Shown here: positions 25,839-34,993 of the stretch, piece after piece
How positions within the stretch are numbered: the stretch's first letter is position 1
How the letters are laid out: every line of letters begins with the position of its first letter
DNA from: Paenibacillus thermotolerans
Lineage (GTDB): Bacteria; Bacillota; Bacilli; Paenibacillales; YIM-B00363
NCBI RefSeq assembly: GCF_028745515.1
Contig: NZ_JAQZSG010000003.1
Coordinates: forward strand, 124,001 to 188,000
Direction: 5' to 3'
DNA: 64,000 nucleotides
Notes under the pieces: generated by a model
The model's database searches: none
What the model saw: only the letters and a program-made list of their open reading frames with translations
What the model was told of the DNA's origin: nothing
Translations under genes and position numbers: made by a program

Positions 25839-27020
25839 TTACAATTCCAATTCGACAATGTGGTCGAACGCGTTCTCTCTGAACTCGATACCCGCGCCGA
25901 TTCCTTCCGGAAGCGAGAACCAGCCGTCCTTCGGCATCTGAATGCCCGAAAACACGGGATCGTAATTTTCCTTGTCCGCCCCGTTCACATAAGCGAACTC
26001 CGCCATCGGAATGTTCGAATCCGCAAAGATCAGATGAAGCGCCCAAGGCTGCAGTCCGCCCGCGTGCGGTATGACGGGAATGTGCATGGCGGAAGCCATC
26101 GCGCTTATTTTTTTCGCTTCCGTAAGACCGCCGCACCACGCGATATCGGGCTGCAATATTTCCGCCGCCCTAGCATCGAGCAGCTGTTGGAAGCCGTAAC
26201 GGGTATACTCGTACTCCCCCGTCGCAATCGCGGACGTCGTCACCTTCCGGTTGATGATTCCGTAACCCTCGTAATCGTCCGGCGGCAGCGTTTCTTCGAT
26301 CCACTTCACGCGGTACGGCGCGACAAGCTCGGCCATCCGCACCGTATACTCGACGTTCCATGCCATGTAACAGTCGAGCATAATTTCTTTGTCCGGTCCG
26401 AGCGCTTCCCTCGCTTGTCGCACCAGCTCCGCATTTTTTTGCATTCCTTCATAGCCGGAGGAAGGCCCGTACGGCATCGCCAGCTTCTGGCCGAGAAAGC
26501 CGCGGTTTTTCGTCTTCTCAAACTCGTTGCCGGTGCAGTAAGCCTGCACCTTATCCTTCACCGGCCCGCCAAGCGTCTGATAGAGAGGCTCGTTCCTCGC
26601 CTTCGCGATCAAGTCCCAAAGCGCCAGGTCCACCGCGGAAATCGCCATGATCGGCGCCCCCTTCCGCCCGTACGGAAGCGTCGACTTGAACATGATGTCC
26701 CATAGCCGCTCCACCTGAAACGGGCTTTGCCCAATCAGGAAACGGCTCAAGTGCTGTTTAATGATCGGCGCTGTCGCCATGCCGGAGGCGGTTTCGCCGA
26801 TACCGGAGATGCCTTCGTCCGTCTCCAGCACGACGATGGTGCGTCCCCCCATGCCGAGCCAGGAAGACCTGCGGTCGAAATATTCGGGATACATCGACAT
26901 CGGGTTCGCGATCACCGTCTCGGACAACCAGGAGCCCTTCTTCGGCTGCTTGTTCGTTTCCGGCGCTGCCGCCGGATTTTTCCGTCCTGAAATGTACACT
27001 TTGACGTTCGTAATTTTCAT
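25839..27020 (-). CDS. L-rhamnonate dehydratase-like enolase superfamily protein
   Basis: This 393-residue enolase-superfamily enzyme has an N-terminal capping domain and a barrel. Many stretches resemble bacterial RhmD: NPMSMYPEY, STLPYGRKG, AISAVDLALWDLI, KWIEETLPPDDYEGY, ATGEYEYTRYGF, QPDIAWCGGLTE and VIPHAGG. The metal ligands would be the Asp in DCYMAW, the Glu in WIEE and the Glu in GEYE, and the general base His is in VIPHAGG. It should dehydrate L-rhamnonate (or a stereoisomer such as L-mannonate or L-lyxonate) to 2-keto-3-deoxy-L-rhamnonate. It is followed closely by the lactonase and dehydrogenase genes. Confidence 0.78.
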   Translation of the reverse strand: MKITNVKVYISGRKNPAAAPETNKQPKKGSWLSETVIANPMSMYPEYFDRRSSWLGMGGRTIVVLETDEGISGIGETASGMATAPIIKQHLSRFLIGQSPFQVERLWDIMFKSTLPYGRKGAPIMAISAVDLALWDLIAKARNEPLYQTLGGPVKDKVQAYCTGNEFEKTKNRGFLGQKLAMPYGPSSGYEGMQKNAELVRQAREALGPDKEIMLDCYMAWNVEYTVRMAELVAPYRVKWIEETLPPDDYEGYGIINRKVTTSAIATGEYEYTRYGFQQLLDARAAEILQPDIAWCGGLTEAKKISAMASAMHIPVIPHAGGLQPWALHLIFADSNIPMAEFAYVNGADKENYDPVFSGIQMPKDGWFSLPEGIGAGIEFRENAFDHIVELEL

Positions 27021-27069
27021 GGATATACCGCCTTCCCTATGTGAATTACTTTTTTCGTTTCAATACGGC

Positions 27070-27121
27070 AAGCAACCATAGTTGCTTCTAGGTGTCGGCG
27101 GTCTGATGAGTTAACTCATAT
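27070..27121. other. Two palindromes between the DUF5722 and dehydratase genes
   Basis: AAGCAAC/GTTGCTT (27070-27087, 4-base loop) and the perfect palindrome ATGAGTTAACTCAT (27108-27121) lie between the two genes. Neither has a T-run, so they may stabilise mRNA or attenuate rather than terminate. Confidence 0.4.
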
Positions 27122-27126
27122 TTCAG

Positions 27127-30100
27127 TTACTTGGCGTATCCGATGTAATCCAGTTGAAATTCCGGATTCCACGCGATACTGCTGCCTACTGCACGGAAGC
27201 CGATTTCGATTTTCGTAACGTTGTTTTTCAGCGCCCAGCCCTCTAGATCGAGGCTGACCCGGTTCCACCGATCCGAACCCATGGCTACGGTTTGAGCAAT
27301 GCTGTCGGTGCCGCTATACAGCGTAACCATAGTTTCATAAGATGCCCCGGGAACGCCGCCATAAGAATCGATGTGGTAGAAGAACGTTTGGGCTTCCGTC
27401 AAATCCAGCGGCCGATCCAATACGACACTTACTACCCTCCATGCGTCCGCCGCTACGATCGAGGAACGGGCACTGAATGCAAAGCTGCCGAGGATCGGTT
27501 TGTTCGGCCCGTTCAGGAAGCTTTCGACGGTGCCGACGTTGTCGATATTGCTAACTGCTTGCCAGCCTTGCGTTCCGTTCTCAAAGTTGTAGAGCAGCTT
27601 CTCGTTAACAGGCACATTGCCCTCGCCCGTATCCTTAACGACCGCCAGCACCTGCTCGATTACCGTTTCCTTATACAAGAATGCGACCTTGATCTCACCG
27701 CTTGCGGCCGGGTTATAGGCGGATACGGTAAGCGTGAACGTCTTGGACTCGCCGGGGGCGATTTTGTTCACATGCAGCGAGCTCTCGGAGAAAGAAATCG
27801 TATCGCTCGCGGCAATTTCAATGTCTCCCGTCAGCCGTGCAGCGTCAAGATTCGTTACTTTGACCGACACTTGCGCCCCCGGCTCCAGCCGCTCCGATAA
27901 AAGCTCTGCCGCGATATCGACATTCGACTGTCCGCCGTCCGGAGCAATCCGTTTCGAAAAGCCGACCGCGTCGATCAGCATCGAACCGTTCCAGCGGCTC
28001 GTAGTCGGCGAATTCATCCATACCTTGATGCGGTCAATCGAAGCGATGCCATCCCAGCCTTCCAGATTCAAGGATATATGATTCCATTCCCCTTGGCTGA
28101 GCGGGGCGGTCGTTTCCATGACCTTCGAACCGCTGTACACCTTCACCTTTGCGTAATACGAATCTTTAGATTCGGTCCCGAGCGGCTTTAATGCAAGCGA
28201 CAAATTCGGCACGGCGGCGGCGTCGATCGGTTCGGACAGCTGAAGGTCGGCGCCGCGCCACATTTTGGCCAGCTCATTGAAGCGCACCTGAAGCGATGCG
28301 GACCCGCTGAACGCGTCGCTCGTAATTCTTTCGACGTTTTGGCTGTTATCCGCCCGCTGCCAGCCGTCCGTTCCGTCCTCAAATCCGGATAGTTCGACGA
28401 ACTGAACGGGCTTGCCGACGCGCTCCGAGCCCGCTTGCGCCGGCAGCTCCCTGTCCGTAAGCCGGACCGGGTCGAAGCCCGGGATCACGTCCGCCCAATC
28501 GCCGATCCCGATTACAGCCTTGGCAAACTCGGTCGCCTCGAGCGATTTTTCCGTGTCGATATACTTGAACACGTCGTAAATTTTCTTGTGCTGGTCCGGC
28601 GTAGCGATCTGCCCTGCAAGATTCGTCCACAAGCCGAGATTGAGCCCGCCCTCTTGCGCATGATCCACATGCCTGTGCATGATGAACGAATCGATGCCGT
28701 CCAAAAATTTAATTTTGTAATACGCGTACGCGTAAGCCGCCGCTTGGACGAGCTGACCTTCCGGCGTGTTTTCGCTGTGGAAGCCTTGCTCGGAAAGAAT
28801 AATGCGCCTCATCGCGCCGTTGTACAGCAAATTGTCCTGCTTCATGTAATCGACGAGCACTTCAAGGTTTTTGAAGGTGATCCGGTCCGTCTCAAAATCG
28901 TACGTCGGCGATTCGTCCTCCCAAAATTTCGCGTCGAACAAGTTTTCCGGATACGGGTGGAATGCGACGTTCCACGGAAGATCGCCTTCGCTGCGAATTT
29001 TTTCCGACAGCAAATCGATAATTTTCCGGTTGTCGTACTTCCATAGCGAAGTGGAAGGAATATCCTCGTCCCAGAAGTGGTCCAGCGAAACGTATACTCT
29101 CGCGCCGTCGTAGTGGCTCTTTACAACCGTATTGACCAACCGAAGCGTGCGGGCGTAATCGTCTACGTAGTCATGGATGAGCTTCGGCCCCATGTTGTAC
29201 CACACTTTGTTTTGGCCGACTTCGTTGCCGACGATATAGTTGACCGCCCGGCCGTACCGTTCGTCGGCTCTCGAATACCGTTCCGCCAGGAAATTGGTGA
29301 ACGCCGTAAAATATTTGACGCCCTGAGCATTTTTCGTATTAAAGGCGTACACGATGCCGCCCGGCTCCGAATCCGGATGCAGCAGAATGTCATTCGGCGT
29401 ATCCGGGTCCAGCGACCGATACATAATCAGAATGAGCGATACGACGACGTCGTTGTCCGACAAGCTCTTAATATCGCGGTCGAGCCGTTCGATTTCATTT
29501 TTCTTAATGTAAAAATTTTCTCCGTTAAACCGGTACACAATGGTGTTGTCTGGATGATTATTCGATTTGTACAAATAACTGTTGTACGAAACGTTCAGCG
29601 CCGCATGCCGAATGCCGAGCTCCTCCGCGTCGTCCGTATACTGCACCTGCAACCCCTTTATGCTGTCCTGCTCCGGGAACGGAAACCGGCTTTCGGCAAG
29701 CGCATCCGGATTGACGATATATTTCGGCACATCGACCGGAAGCAGCTCATCCCCGTCCCTGATAGCGACGAAAAATTTGGAGAACAGACGGGTTCGCTCG
29801 CCTTCGTTCAGCCCGACCTCGAAGGAATAACGTTCCGCAACCGGTGTTGTCGCAACCGCATGTTCTTCCGTCGCGCCGCTTTGGAAGCTTTCGTAGGCAG
29901 GTAACTCATATAGCACGAGCTCCGCGTTCGGATGTGCGGCGGCCGCTTCGGCATCCACGCTGCCGTCTACACGAACGGTACGCCCGTCTGCGATTCGAAC
30001 GTCGTTCATAGAGCCGTACAACGTTCCGACCAATTCAGGCAAAATGTTGAACTCAAACTCATCGATTTCGAGCACTCCCCCCGCCTCGTCCGGAAATAGC

Positions 30101-31116
30101 GGTTCCAGCTTGAAGCGGCGCAAATTTCCGGACCAACCGCTCTTGTCGGACATATTCAAATCGTAGGTAACGCTGCTGCCGCTGTTTGGCGCAATGGCGA
30201 ACACCTTCGATTTTTCCTCATCCCAAGCTTGATCCTGTTCCGTAATCCATGAGAGCTTCACTTGCGCAGCCGGCGATCCGTTCTTCAGCTTCACCGTCAG
30301 CGTATTCCGCTCGTCGATATTTTCCTTGATGATCGGGGACAGCAGATAGGAGCCGGCCTCAGCCGGCGCATACCGAAGCACGCCTTGCGCGGCGCCGACG
30401 TTGCCTTGGTACGCTTCGAAGCCTTCCGTAATGCCGTCGTGCGAGAAGCGGAAGTCTAAGATGTTGGTCGCCGTTATGTAATCGATCTGGAACCTTCCGT
30501 CCCAGTAGTCGTACCCCGGCGATCCCGGCGGCAAGCCTTCCAGGTCGTAGTTGAACATGAACGAGATGTCCATCTTCGTTATCGCATTCCGGTTCGGCCA
30601 GGAGGCCAGATCGATAAAAGCGGTCGTCCACGAATCGGGCTTGAGCTTCACGTTCGATTCAAACAGTTGATCGTTGCTGTACAACCGGACCTTCATGAAA
30701 TAATCGCCCGGGCGAAAGCCCCAGCTATTGCCGGCAAACGCCAAAAACCGGTGTTCGGAAAGATCGAGCGGCTGTGTAAATTCGCGGTAAATCGTCCGCC
30801 ATTCGTACGCCTTTACTTGAGTCGGCCGCTGCTCCAAGCTTCCCGCGCCTTCGTACGTGTTTCCCGGCCCGTTTAAAATGGACGTTGCGAAGCTTATGCT
30901 GCGCGTATTTTCACCGGCTTTCCAAAGGGCGACATCCTCCGGCGTGTTAAAATCGTTAATAATAAGCGAAGAATAAATATGAGTTCCTTTCAGTACATGC
31001 CCGCTCTCCGTCAGTGCAGGATCGTAAGCTGCCGCAGATGCCGCGGAGGTCAAAAGCGTTTGGCATACAAGCAGGACGGCTGCAAAAACGGAAAGAAACC
31101 TTGCTTTCTTTCTCAT
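27127..31116 (-). CDS. Secreted DUF5722-type glycosidase-like protein with carbohydrate-binding-like domains
   Basis: This 1329-residue protein has a signal peptide (KKARFLSVFAAVLLVCQTLL, cleavage near AASAAA). The central region (about 470-880) looks like the TIM-barrel DUF5722 domain, with E632 in IVGNEVGQNK and E776 in ILSEQGFHS placed like the acid/base and nucleophile of clan GH-A. Beta-sandwich domains with the repeated phrase DGTDGWQ/NGTQGWQ lie before and after it (near 50-220, 900-1060, 1170-1329). It probably cuts or binds a plant or algal polysaccharide outside the cell. It is the only clearly exported enzyme of the rhamnose locus. AAAGGAGGAG precedes the start. No sortase or SLH anchor is visible. 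Confidence 0.75.
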   Translation of the reverse strand: MRKKARFLSVFAAVLLVCQTLLTSAASAAAYDPALTESGHVLKGTHIYSSLIINDFNTPEDVALWKAGENTRSISFATSILNGPGNTYEGAGSLEQRPTQVKAYEWRTIYREFTQPLDLSEHRFLAFAGNSWGFRPGDYFMKVRLYSNDQLFESNVKLKPDSWTTAFIDLASWPNRNAITKMDISFMFNYDLEGLPPGSPGYDYWDGRFQIDYITATNILDFRFSHDGITEGFEAYQGNVGAAQGVLRYAPAEAGSYLLSPIIKENIDERNTLTVKLKNGSPAAQVKLSWITEQDQAWDEEKSKVFAIAPNSGSSVTYDLNMSDKSGWSGNLRRFKLEPLFPDEAGGVLEIDEFEFNILPELVGTLYGSMNDVRIADGRTVRVDGSVDAEAAAAHPNAELVLYELPAYESFQSGATEEHAVATTPVAERYSFEVGLNEGERTRLFSKFFVAIRDGDELLPVDVPKYIVNPDALAESRFPFPEQDSIKGLQVQYTDDAEELGIRHAALNVSYNSYLYKSNNHPDNTIVYRFNGENFYIKKNEIERLDRDIKSLSDNDVVVSLILIMYRSLDPDTPNDILLHPDSEPGGIVYAFNTKNAQGVKYFTAFTNFLAERYSRADERYGRAVNYIVGNEVGQNKVWYNMGPKLIHDYVDDYARTLRLVNTVVKSHYDGARVYVSLDHFWDEDIPSTSLWKYDNRKIIDLLSEKIRSEGDLPWNVAFHPYPENLFDAKFWEDESPTYDFETDRITFKNLEVLVDYMKQDNLLYNGAMRRIILSEQGFHSENTPEGQLVQAAAYAYAYYKIKFLDGIDSFIMHRHVDHAQEGGLNLGLWTNLAGQIATPDQHKKIYDVFKYIDTEKSLEATEFAKAVIGIGDWADVIPGFDPVRLTDRELPAQAGSERVGKPVQFVELSGFEDGTDGWQRADNSQNVERITSDAFSGSASLQVRFNELAKMWRGADLQLSEPIDAAAVPNLSLALKPLGTESKDSYYAKVKVYSGSKVMETTAPLSQGEWNHISLNLEGWDGIASIDRIKVWMNSPTTSRWNGSMLIDAVGFSKRIAPDGGQSNVDIAAELLSERLEPGAQVSVKVTNLDAARLTGDIEIAASDTISFSESSLHVNKIAPGESKTFTLTVSAYNPAASGEIKVAFLYKETVIEQVLAVVKDTGEGNVPVNEKLLYNFENGTQGWQAVSNIDNVGTVESFLNGPNKPILGSFAFSARSSIVAADAWRVVSVVLDRPLDLTEAQTFFYHIDSYGGVPGASYETMVTLYSGTDSIAQTVAMGSDRWNRVSLDLEGWALKNNVTKIEIGFRAVGSSIAWNPEFQLDYIGYAK

Positions 31117-31243
31117 CGTACTCCTCCTTTACTTTTGTTCCGTATGCGCGCTCGTTAGGTGTCTTACCTTGCGAATCCAACCTTGCGAGTGTGTGCTTTT
31201 GTGCTTGTGCCGCGGCATCCCCTCCTTCAAGGGAGCGTTGTAG

Positions 31244-33583
31244 TTATGCCTCTATCATTACACCGCTGACGATCACGGTGTCTCCCTGCTCAACCTCCAT
31301 CACTTGCTCAAGCCGGTCGGATTTCCATTGAAGCTCCCGCGGAAGCCGGGCGGTAAAGACGGACGAGCCGCCGCCTCTTTTCCATTCGGCCGATATCGGA
31401 CCGTAAGGGGTAGGCACGGTGCCCTTCGCCCATTCGAGATTTGTTGTGTACGGCGTGAGGTGAACGATGCGCTCCGACAAGCCGCTTACGTCGATCCCGA
31501 GCACCCGCTGCGTCAGCAGGTAAGTCGGCGACGCTCCCCATCCGTGACAATGGCTGACCGGAATATGATCCGCCAAATAGGTCGGCGTGTTGCCCTGAAA
31601 CGGACTGGGAATCGTGCAGTGCGGCGTCGAAGGATCGAACGTTTCCCACCACGTCGTCGCGCCTCTGGCCAGCATCTCGCCCCAGTAGGTGCGGATGATG
31701 TCGAGCGCCGCTTCCCCGTACCCGCGTTCGAACAGCACCTCCAGCACGATATGGTAAAAGAAAGCGCCTTTCAGCTCGGGGCATTGTCCTTTCATAAACA
31801 CTTGCGTAATGAAATGCTCCGCTTCCTCCTCGGTCATCACCCCGCACCAAATCGCGATAAAATTCGTCTGATACGTAATTTGCCGGGACAATCCGTCTTC
31901 CGTTAAGCAGTCCGCGAACACATGTTTCTCGGGAACCCTAAGATTCGTCCGGATCGACTCCCGCAAGCGGTCCGCCCGTTGATTGCAATCGATGGCGAAG
32001 CCGGTCTCACCGATTCTCCCGGCAACCTCGGCTGCCTTGCGCAGCAGTTTATAGTGAAGACAAGAGATAGCGGTCACTTTATCTCTTTTGTCTATGTACT
32101 CGGCCCAATCGACAAAGCACCACCATCCGGGACGGTCGGCGCGGGAAAACAAACCGTTCTCGTCCTCTTGATCGCGGAACCACCGAATCAACCGTTGTAT
32201 CGGTCCCCACAGCTCCGTAATCGCCCGATCGTCGCCGGAATAACGCCAGTAGTCGTATACGCCTAAAAACCAGTAGGCGTTGAAGTCCGGAAGCAGGAAC
32301 GAATTGCGCTCGGGTCCGGTGCCGGGAATGGAGCCGTCCGGATTTTGAATTCGAGCTCCTTGAAGGAGGCATTTGCGAAGCAGCGCGCTGTCGCCGAACG
32401 TATGGTAAATGACCTTGGACATGACGACCGCGTCGACGACCCATAGCGCCTGCTCGCGGTAAGGGCAATCCTCCAAATGGTCCTGGCTGTTGACCATCGT
32501 CGTGTAGCGCCCTACGTCCCATATCCGGTTAAGCAGCGGGTCGCTGGAGTCGAACGTACCTTCCGCGGCGAACGGGTAATGCACGAATGTGACGCTCAGA
32601 TCGTAGATACGGATCGGCGCAGGCGTCGCTTGAACGGACAGCATCAAATAACGGAACGCCCGCCGTCCGAACGGCGTAAGGCGGTTTTCGCCTTTCCCGA
32701 GCACGAACGTATCCAGCAGCGTCAGCTCGAGCGATTCGCCGTAAAATAGCTGCAGCACGCCGCCCTCCGGGGCATCAAGCACGATTTCGGGATATCCGAC
32801 CTTCACGGCGGTAAAATCGTAAACTACCCCCGGCAGCGATCCCGGGACGGAGGCATCGATCGTCATCGTTGTTGCCGCCTCATCCTCGTCCACATCTGCT
32901 AAAAACAGCCTCTCTCCTTGTAAGGAGCCGAAGTTTTCTTCCACACGAACGATCGAGGACGGCCTGATCCGTTCCCGATGCAGGAACGGAATTTCCCGCG
33001 CCAGCAATCTAGGCCAAGGCGAACCCGTCTGCTCCGCGGCGCAGACGATCTTGGCGTTCTCCCACGCCGAATCGTCGTAGCCGGCACATTCCCAGCCGTC
33101 CTCCCGCTGCGCCAAATAAATTTCTTTAAAGCCGTTCCACAGATGCATCCGGGATACCGATTGCACCCATCTGGGAGAGCGTCTGCATTTCCACGCTTCG
33201 TCCGTCCCGACGCATAATTCCCCTTCTTCCGTTCGGACATCAAGCTGCGCGATGATTCCTCCCGGACCTTGGCGCTGGCCGGTGACGATTTCTTTGCTTC
33301 CGAAGTTGTAAGCGAGTATTGCAATACAGTTATTCCCTTCGATCAAATATTCCGCCGCGTCGTACGTGTCGTAATATTGCCAATCGTTGTCCGCCGGCGA
33401 CGGCCCCCTTCCGGCTTCCTCGCCGTTGATAAACACCCTATATTCCTGATTGGCCGATATGTGCAGCGACGCAGCCGAGACCGCCGTATCGATCGTAAAG
33501 ACGGTCCGAGCCTCGGCGTAAACGTTCGGCGTATATTCCGGCAAATCGACCCAAATCCATTTCGCGTTCCAAAGATGATTCAT
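31244..33583 (-). CDS. GH78 alpha-L-rhamnosidase-like protein 2
   Basis: This 779-residue enzyme lacks a signal peptide and has an N-terminal beta-sandwich (WNAKWIWVDLPEY; VFINGEEAGRGPSP) and a GH78 barrel. D372, E377 and D384 in DCPYREQALWVVD keep the spacing of the GH78 substrate-binding acids, and E647 in TTWWETFDPS matches the catalytic Glu. The ATG at 33583 follows GATAGGAGCG; a longer frame to 33601 includes this RBS and is unlikely. It is the first gene of the minus-strand rhamnose locus and should release L-rhamnose in the cytoplasm. Confidence 0.85.
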   Translation of the reverse strand: MNHLWNAKWIWVDLPEYTPNVYAEARTVFTIDTAVSAASLHISANQEYRVFINGEEAGRGPSPADNDWQYYDTYDAAEYLIEGNNCIAILAYNFGSKEIVTGQRQGPGGIIAQLDVRTEEGELCVGTDEAWKCRRSPRWVQSVSRMHLWNGFKEIYLAQREDGWECAGYDDSAWENAKIVCAAEQTGSPWPRLLAREIPFLHRERIRPSSIVRVEENFGSLQGERLFLADVDEDEAATTMTIDASVPGSLPGVVYDFTAVKVGYPEIVLDAPEGGVLQLFYGESLELTLLDTFVLGKGENRLTPFGRRAFRYLMLSVQATPAPIRIYDLSVTFVHYPFAAEGTFDSSDPLLNRIWDVGRYTTMVNSQDHLEDCPYREQALWVVDAVVMSKVIYHTFGDSALLRKCLLQGARIQNPDGSIPGTGPERNSFLLPDFNAYWFLGVYDYWRYSGDDRAITELWGPIQRLIRWFRDQEDENGLFSRADRPGWWCFVDWAEYIDKRDKVTAISCLHYKLLRKAAEVAGRIGETGFAIDCNQRADRLRESIRTNLRVPEKHVFADCLTEDGLSRQITYQTNFIAIWCGVMTEEEAEHFITQVFMKGQCPELKGAFFYHIVLEVLFERGYGEAALDIIRTYWGEMLARGATTWWETFDPSTPHCTIPSPFQGNTPTYLADHIPVSHCHGWGASPTYLLTQRVLGIDVSGLSERIVHLTPYTTNLEWAKGTVPTPYGPISAEWKRGGGSSVFTARLPRELQWKSDRLEQVMEVEQGDTVIVSGVMIEA

Positions 33584-33623
33584 GTGTTTCGCTCCTATCA
33601 TGACATCAATATATTACAATTTT

Positions 33624-33698
33624 ACGTATACGTTTTGTTTGTAATTATATACTTTGATAGTCCATGATTCAATCTTTTTCGTTAAAAGTATATACTTT
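33624..33698. promoter_or_regulatory. Operator-like palindromes around the rhamnose-locus promoter
   Basis: AAAGTATATACTTT (33685-33698) is a perfect 14-base palindrome just upstream of the -35 box, and a related half-site CAAAGTATA overlaps the -10 box. ACGTATACGT (33624-33633) is a perfect 10-base palindrome between the -10 box and the start codon. The GntR/LacI-type regulator of the locus is the obvious candidate to bind one of these. Most of the gap from 33584 to 34055 beyond this region (33700-33990) holds no gene I can support. Confidence 0.45.
33644..33672 (-). promoter_or_regulatory. Sigma-A promoter of the rhamnose locus
   Basis: Minus-strand TTGAAT (33672-33667), a 17-base spacer and TATAAT (33649-33644) lie about 60 bases upstream of GH78 gene 2. 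Confidence 0.7.
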
Positions 33699-33976
33699 GT
33701 TTTGTTAACGATTTTTTGTATCGGTGTTTTGGAAAAAGGCTGTTCATAAGCTGTTGCGGTTTGGTCGAACTGAAGAGGTTATTACTGGTTGCGAATCTAT
33801 TTATGGCAGTCCGCTGTTCAAAACATGTCGTATAAAATGCCGATTATGAACACACTTTCACCATAATATCGGAAGTCAGCGAAATTTCGGCTTCATTATG
33901 GAAAACGGACGACACTTTATAAACATCCTTTTGCCAAAAGTGCGGGACGCAGAAATGGAGACATAAAGATCGGAAG

Positions 33977-34015
33977 GCGAAAAAAAAAGTGCCGCCGGGA
34001 TCGCCGAAAGCGATC
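33977..34015 (-). terminator. Possible terminator of the deacetylase gene
   Basis: On the minus strand GATCGC/GCGATC (34015-33999, 5-base loop) is followed, after a GC-rich stretch, by nine T. The T-run starts about 10 bases after the stem, so confidence is limited. Confidence 0.4.
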
Positions 34016-34055
34016 GCCGAAGACACGATACGACATTTACTCAACAACACTAGGC

Positions 34056-34970
34056 TTATTTGCTTTTCAATAGGCCCGGAAGCTTAACGATGGCGGGCAA
34101 ACGCGGTTTTCTCCGATGTGCTTTAACATACCGGTAATCGGTCAGCGTTACTTTAGCGTCCTTCAGCGCGTAGGCATAATCTTCATCCAGCATAAGCTTG
34201 AATTCCCATACGCGCTTTTGCCAAGACGGCACATGCTTCTTTAGCTCTGCGGATTCAACGGCGGGATGAATATACGTTTCACTGATCCCATCGGGCAGCT
34301 CGTAAAGCTTCTCTATGATCATCCTTTTGAAGCTGCCGTACGTTTCGCCCTTTTGGACGTCGTATGGGTGGCTCAGCAAGTAATCCGGCATCGGGACGCC
34401 GAGAACGTCGGCAACCGTTACGACCTTATCCAAAGTTTGCTTTGCGTTCGGGATCGATGCAAGGAAATCGTCCTTCTCATATATGTTTCGAAAAATTCGG
34501 AAAGGCAGCCCTCGCCTCGCGCATTGCCAAAACACGTCCGGTAGATAGCTGCGACCGGTGGCAAGCCCGTATAAACTCCCCATGTGATTGTCCGCATGCG
34601 TAATGCGGATGCCCGCCCGGCGCACCGCTTCGAACTGCGCGGCCATCTCGCGTCTGACGTCCTTCGGTTTCGCTTTCCGCTCGAACTCGAGATTCGTCTT
34701 CGGCATATATCCGCTGTCGTCGTGAAGCGATTCCCGGTTCGTCAGGCTTTTGTAACGAAAGCCGTCATATTCGCTCGTGAACGTTAAATGAAGGCCGACC
34801 ATCGGTTCGGACTGCTTCCGGCACCATTCGGCCGCTTCTGCGAAGGCGAGCGCCGGGGCCATAATCGTCGCGGAGGAAACCTTCCGCTCCTCGAGCAAAT
34901 GAACGATCGCTTCGTTCGCCGAACGGGATTGCCCGAAATCGTCGCAGTTCATAATGAGAAACTTGCCCAT
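34056..34970 (-). CDS. ChbG/HpnK-type (YdjC) carbohydrate deacetylase
   Basis: This 304-residue protein has the family signature NCDDFGQSRSANEAI with metal ligand D10/D11, and His ligands in VGLHLTF and THADNHMGS. Relatives remove acetyl groups from chito-oligosaccharides or other acetylated sugars. It follows the GPH symporter gene by 23 bases, so it probably processes the sugar that symporter imports. RBS GGAGAGGAGG-like. Confidence 0.85.
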   Translation of the reverse strand: MGKFLIMNCDDFGQSRSANEAIVHLLEERKVSSATIMAPALAFAEAAEWCRKQSEPMVGLHLTFTSEYDGFRYKSLTNRESLHDDSGYMPKTNLEFERKAKPKDVRREMAAQFEAVRRAGIRITHADNHMGSLYGLATGRSYLPDVFWQCARRGLPFRIFRNIYEKDDFLASIPNAKQTLDKVVTVADVLGVPMPDYLLSHPYDVQKGETYGSFKRMIIEKLYELPDGISETYIHPAVESAELKKHVPSWQKRVWEFKLMLDEDYAYALKDAKVTLTDYRYVKAHRRKPRLPAIVKLPGLLKSK

Positions 34971-34993
34971 GCTTACGATCCTCCTCTCCTTCG

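Noticed and set aside
25860-26705. Plus-strand open frame (281 codons) opposite the dehydratase
   Set aside because: Shadow of the RhmD-like gene, with no conserved motifs.
33844-34050. 68-codon minus-strand frame in the gap before the deacetylase
   Set aside because: There is no RBS, it overlaps the likely terminator, and its composition is unlike protein.
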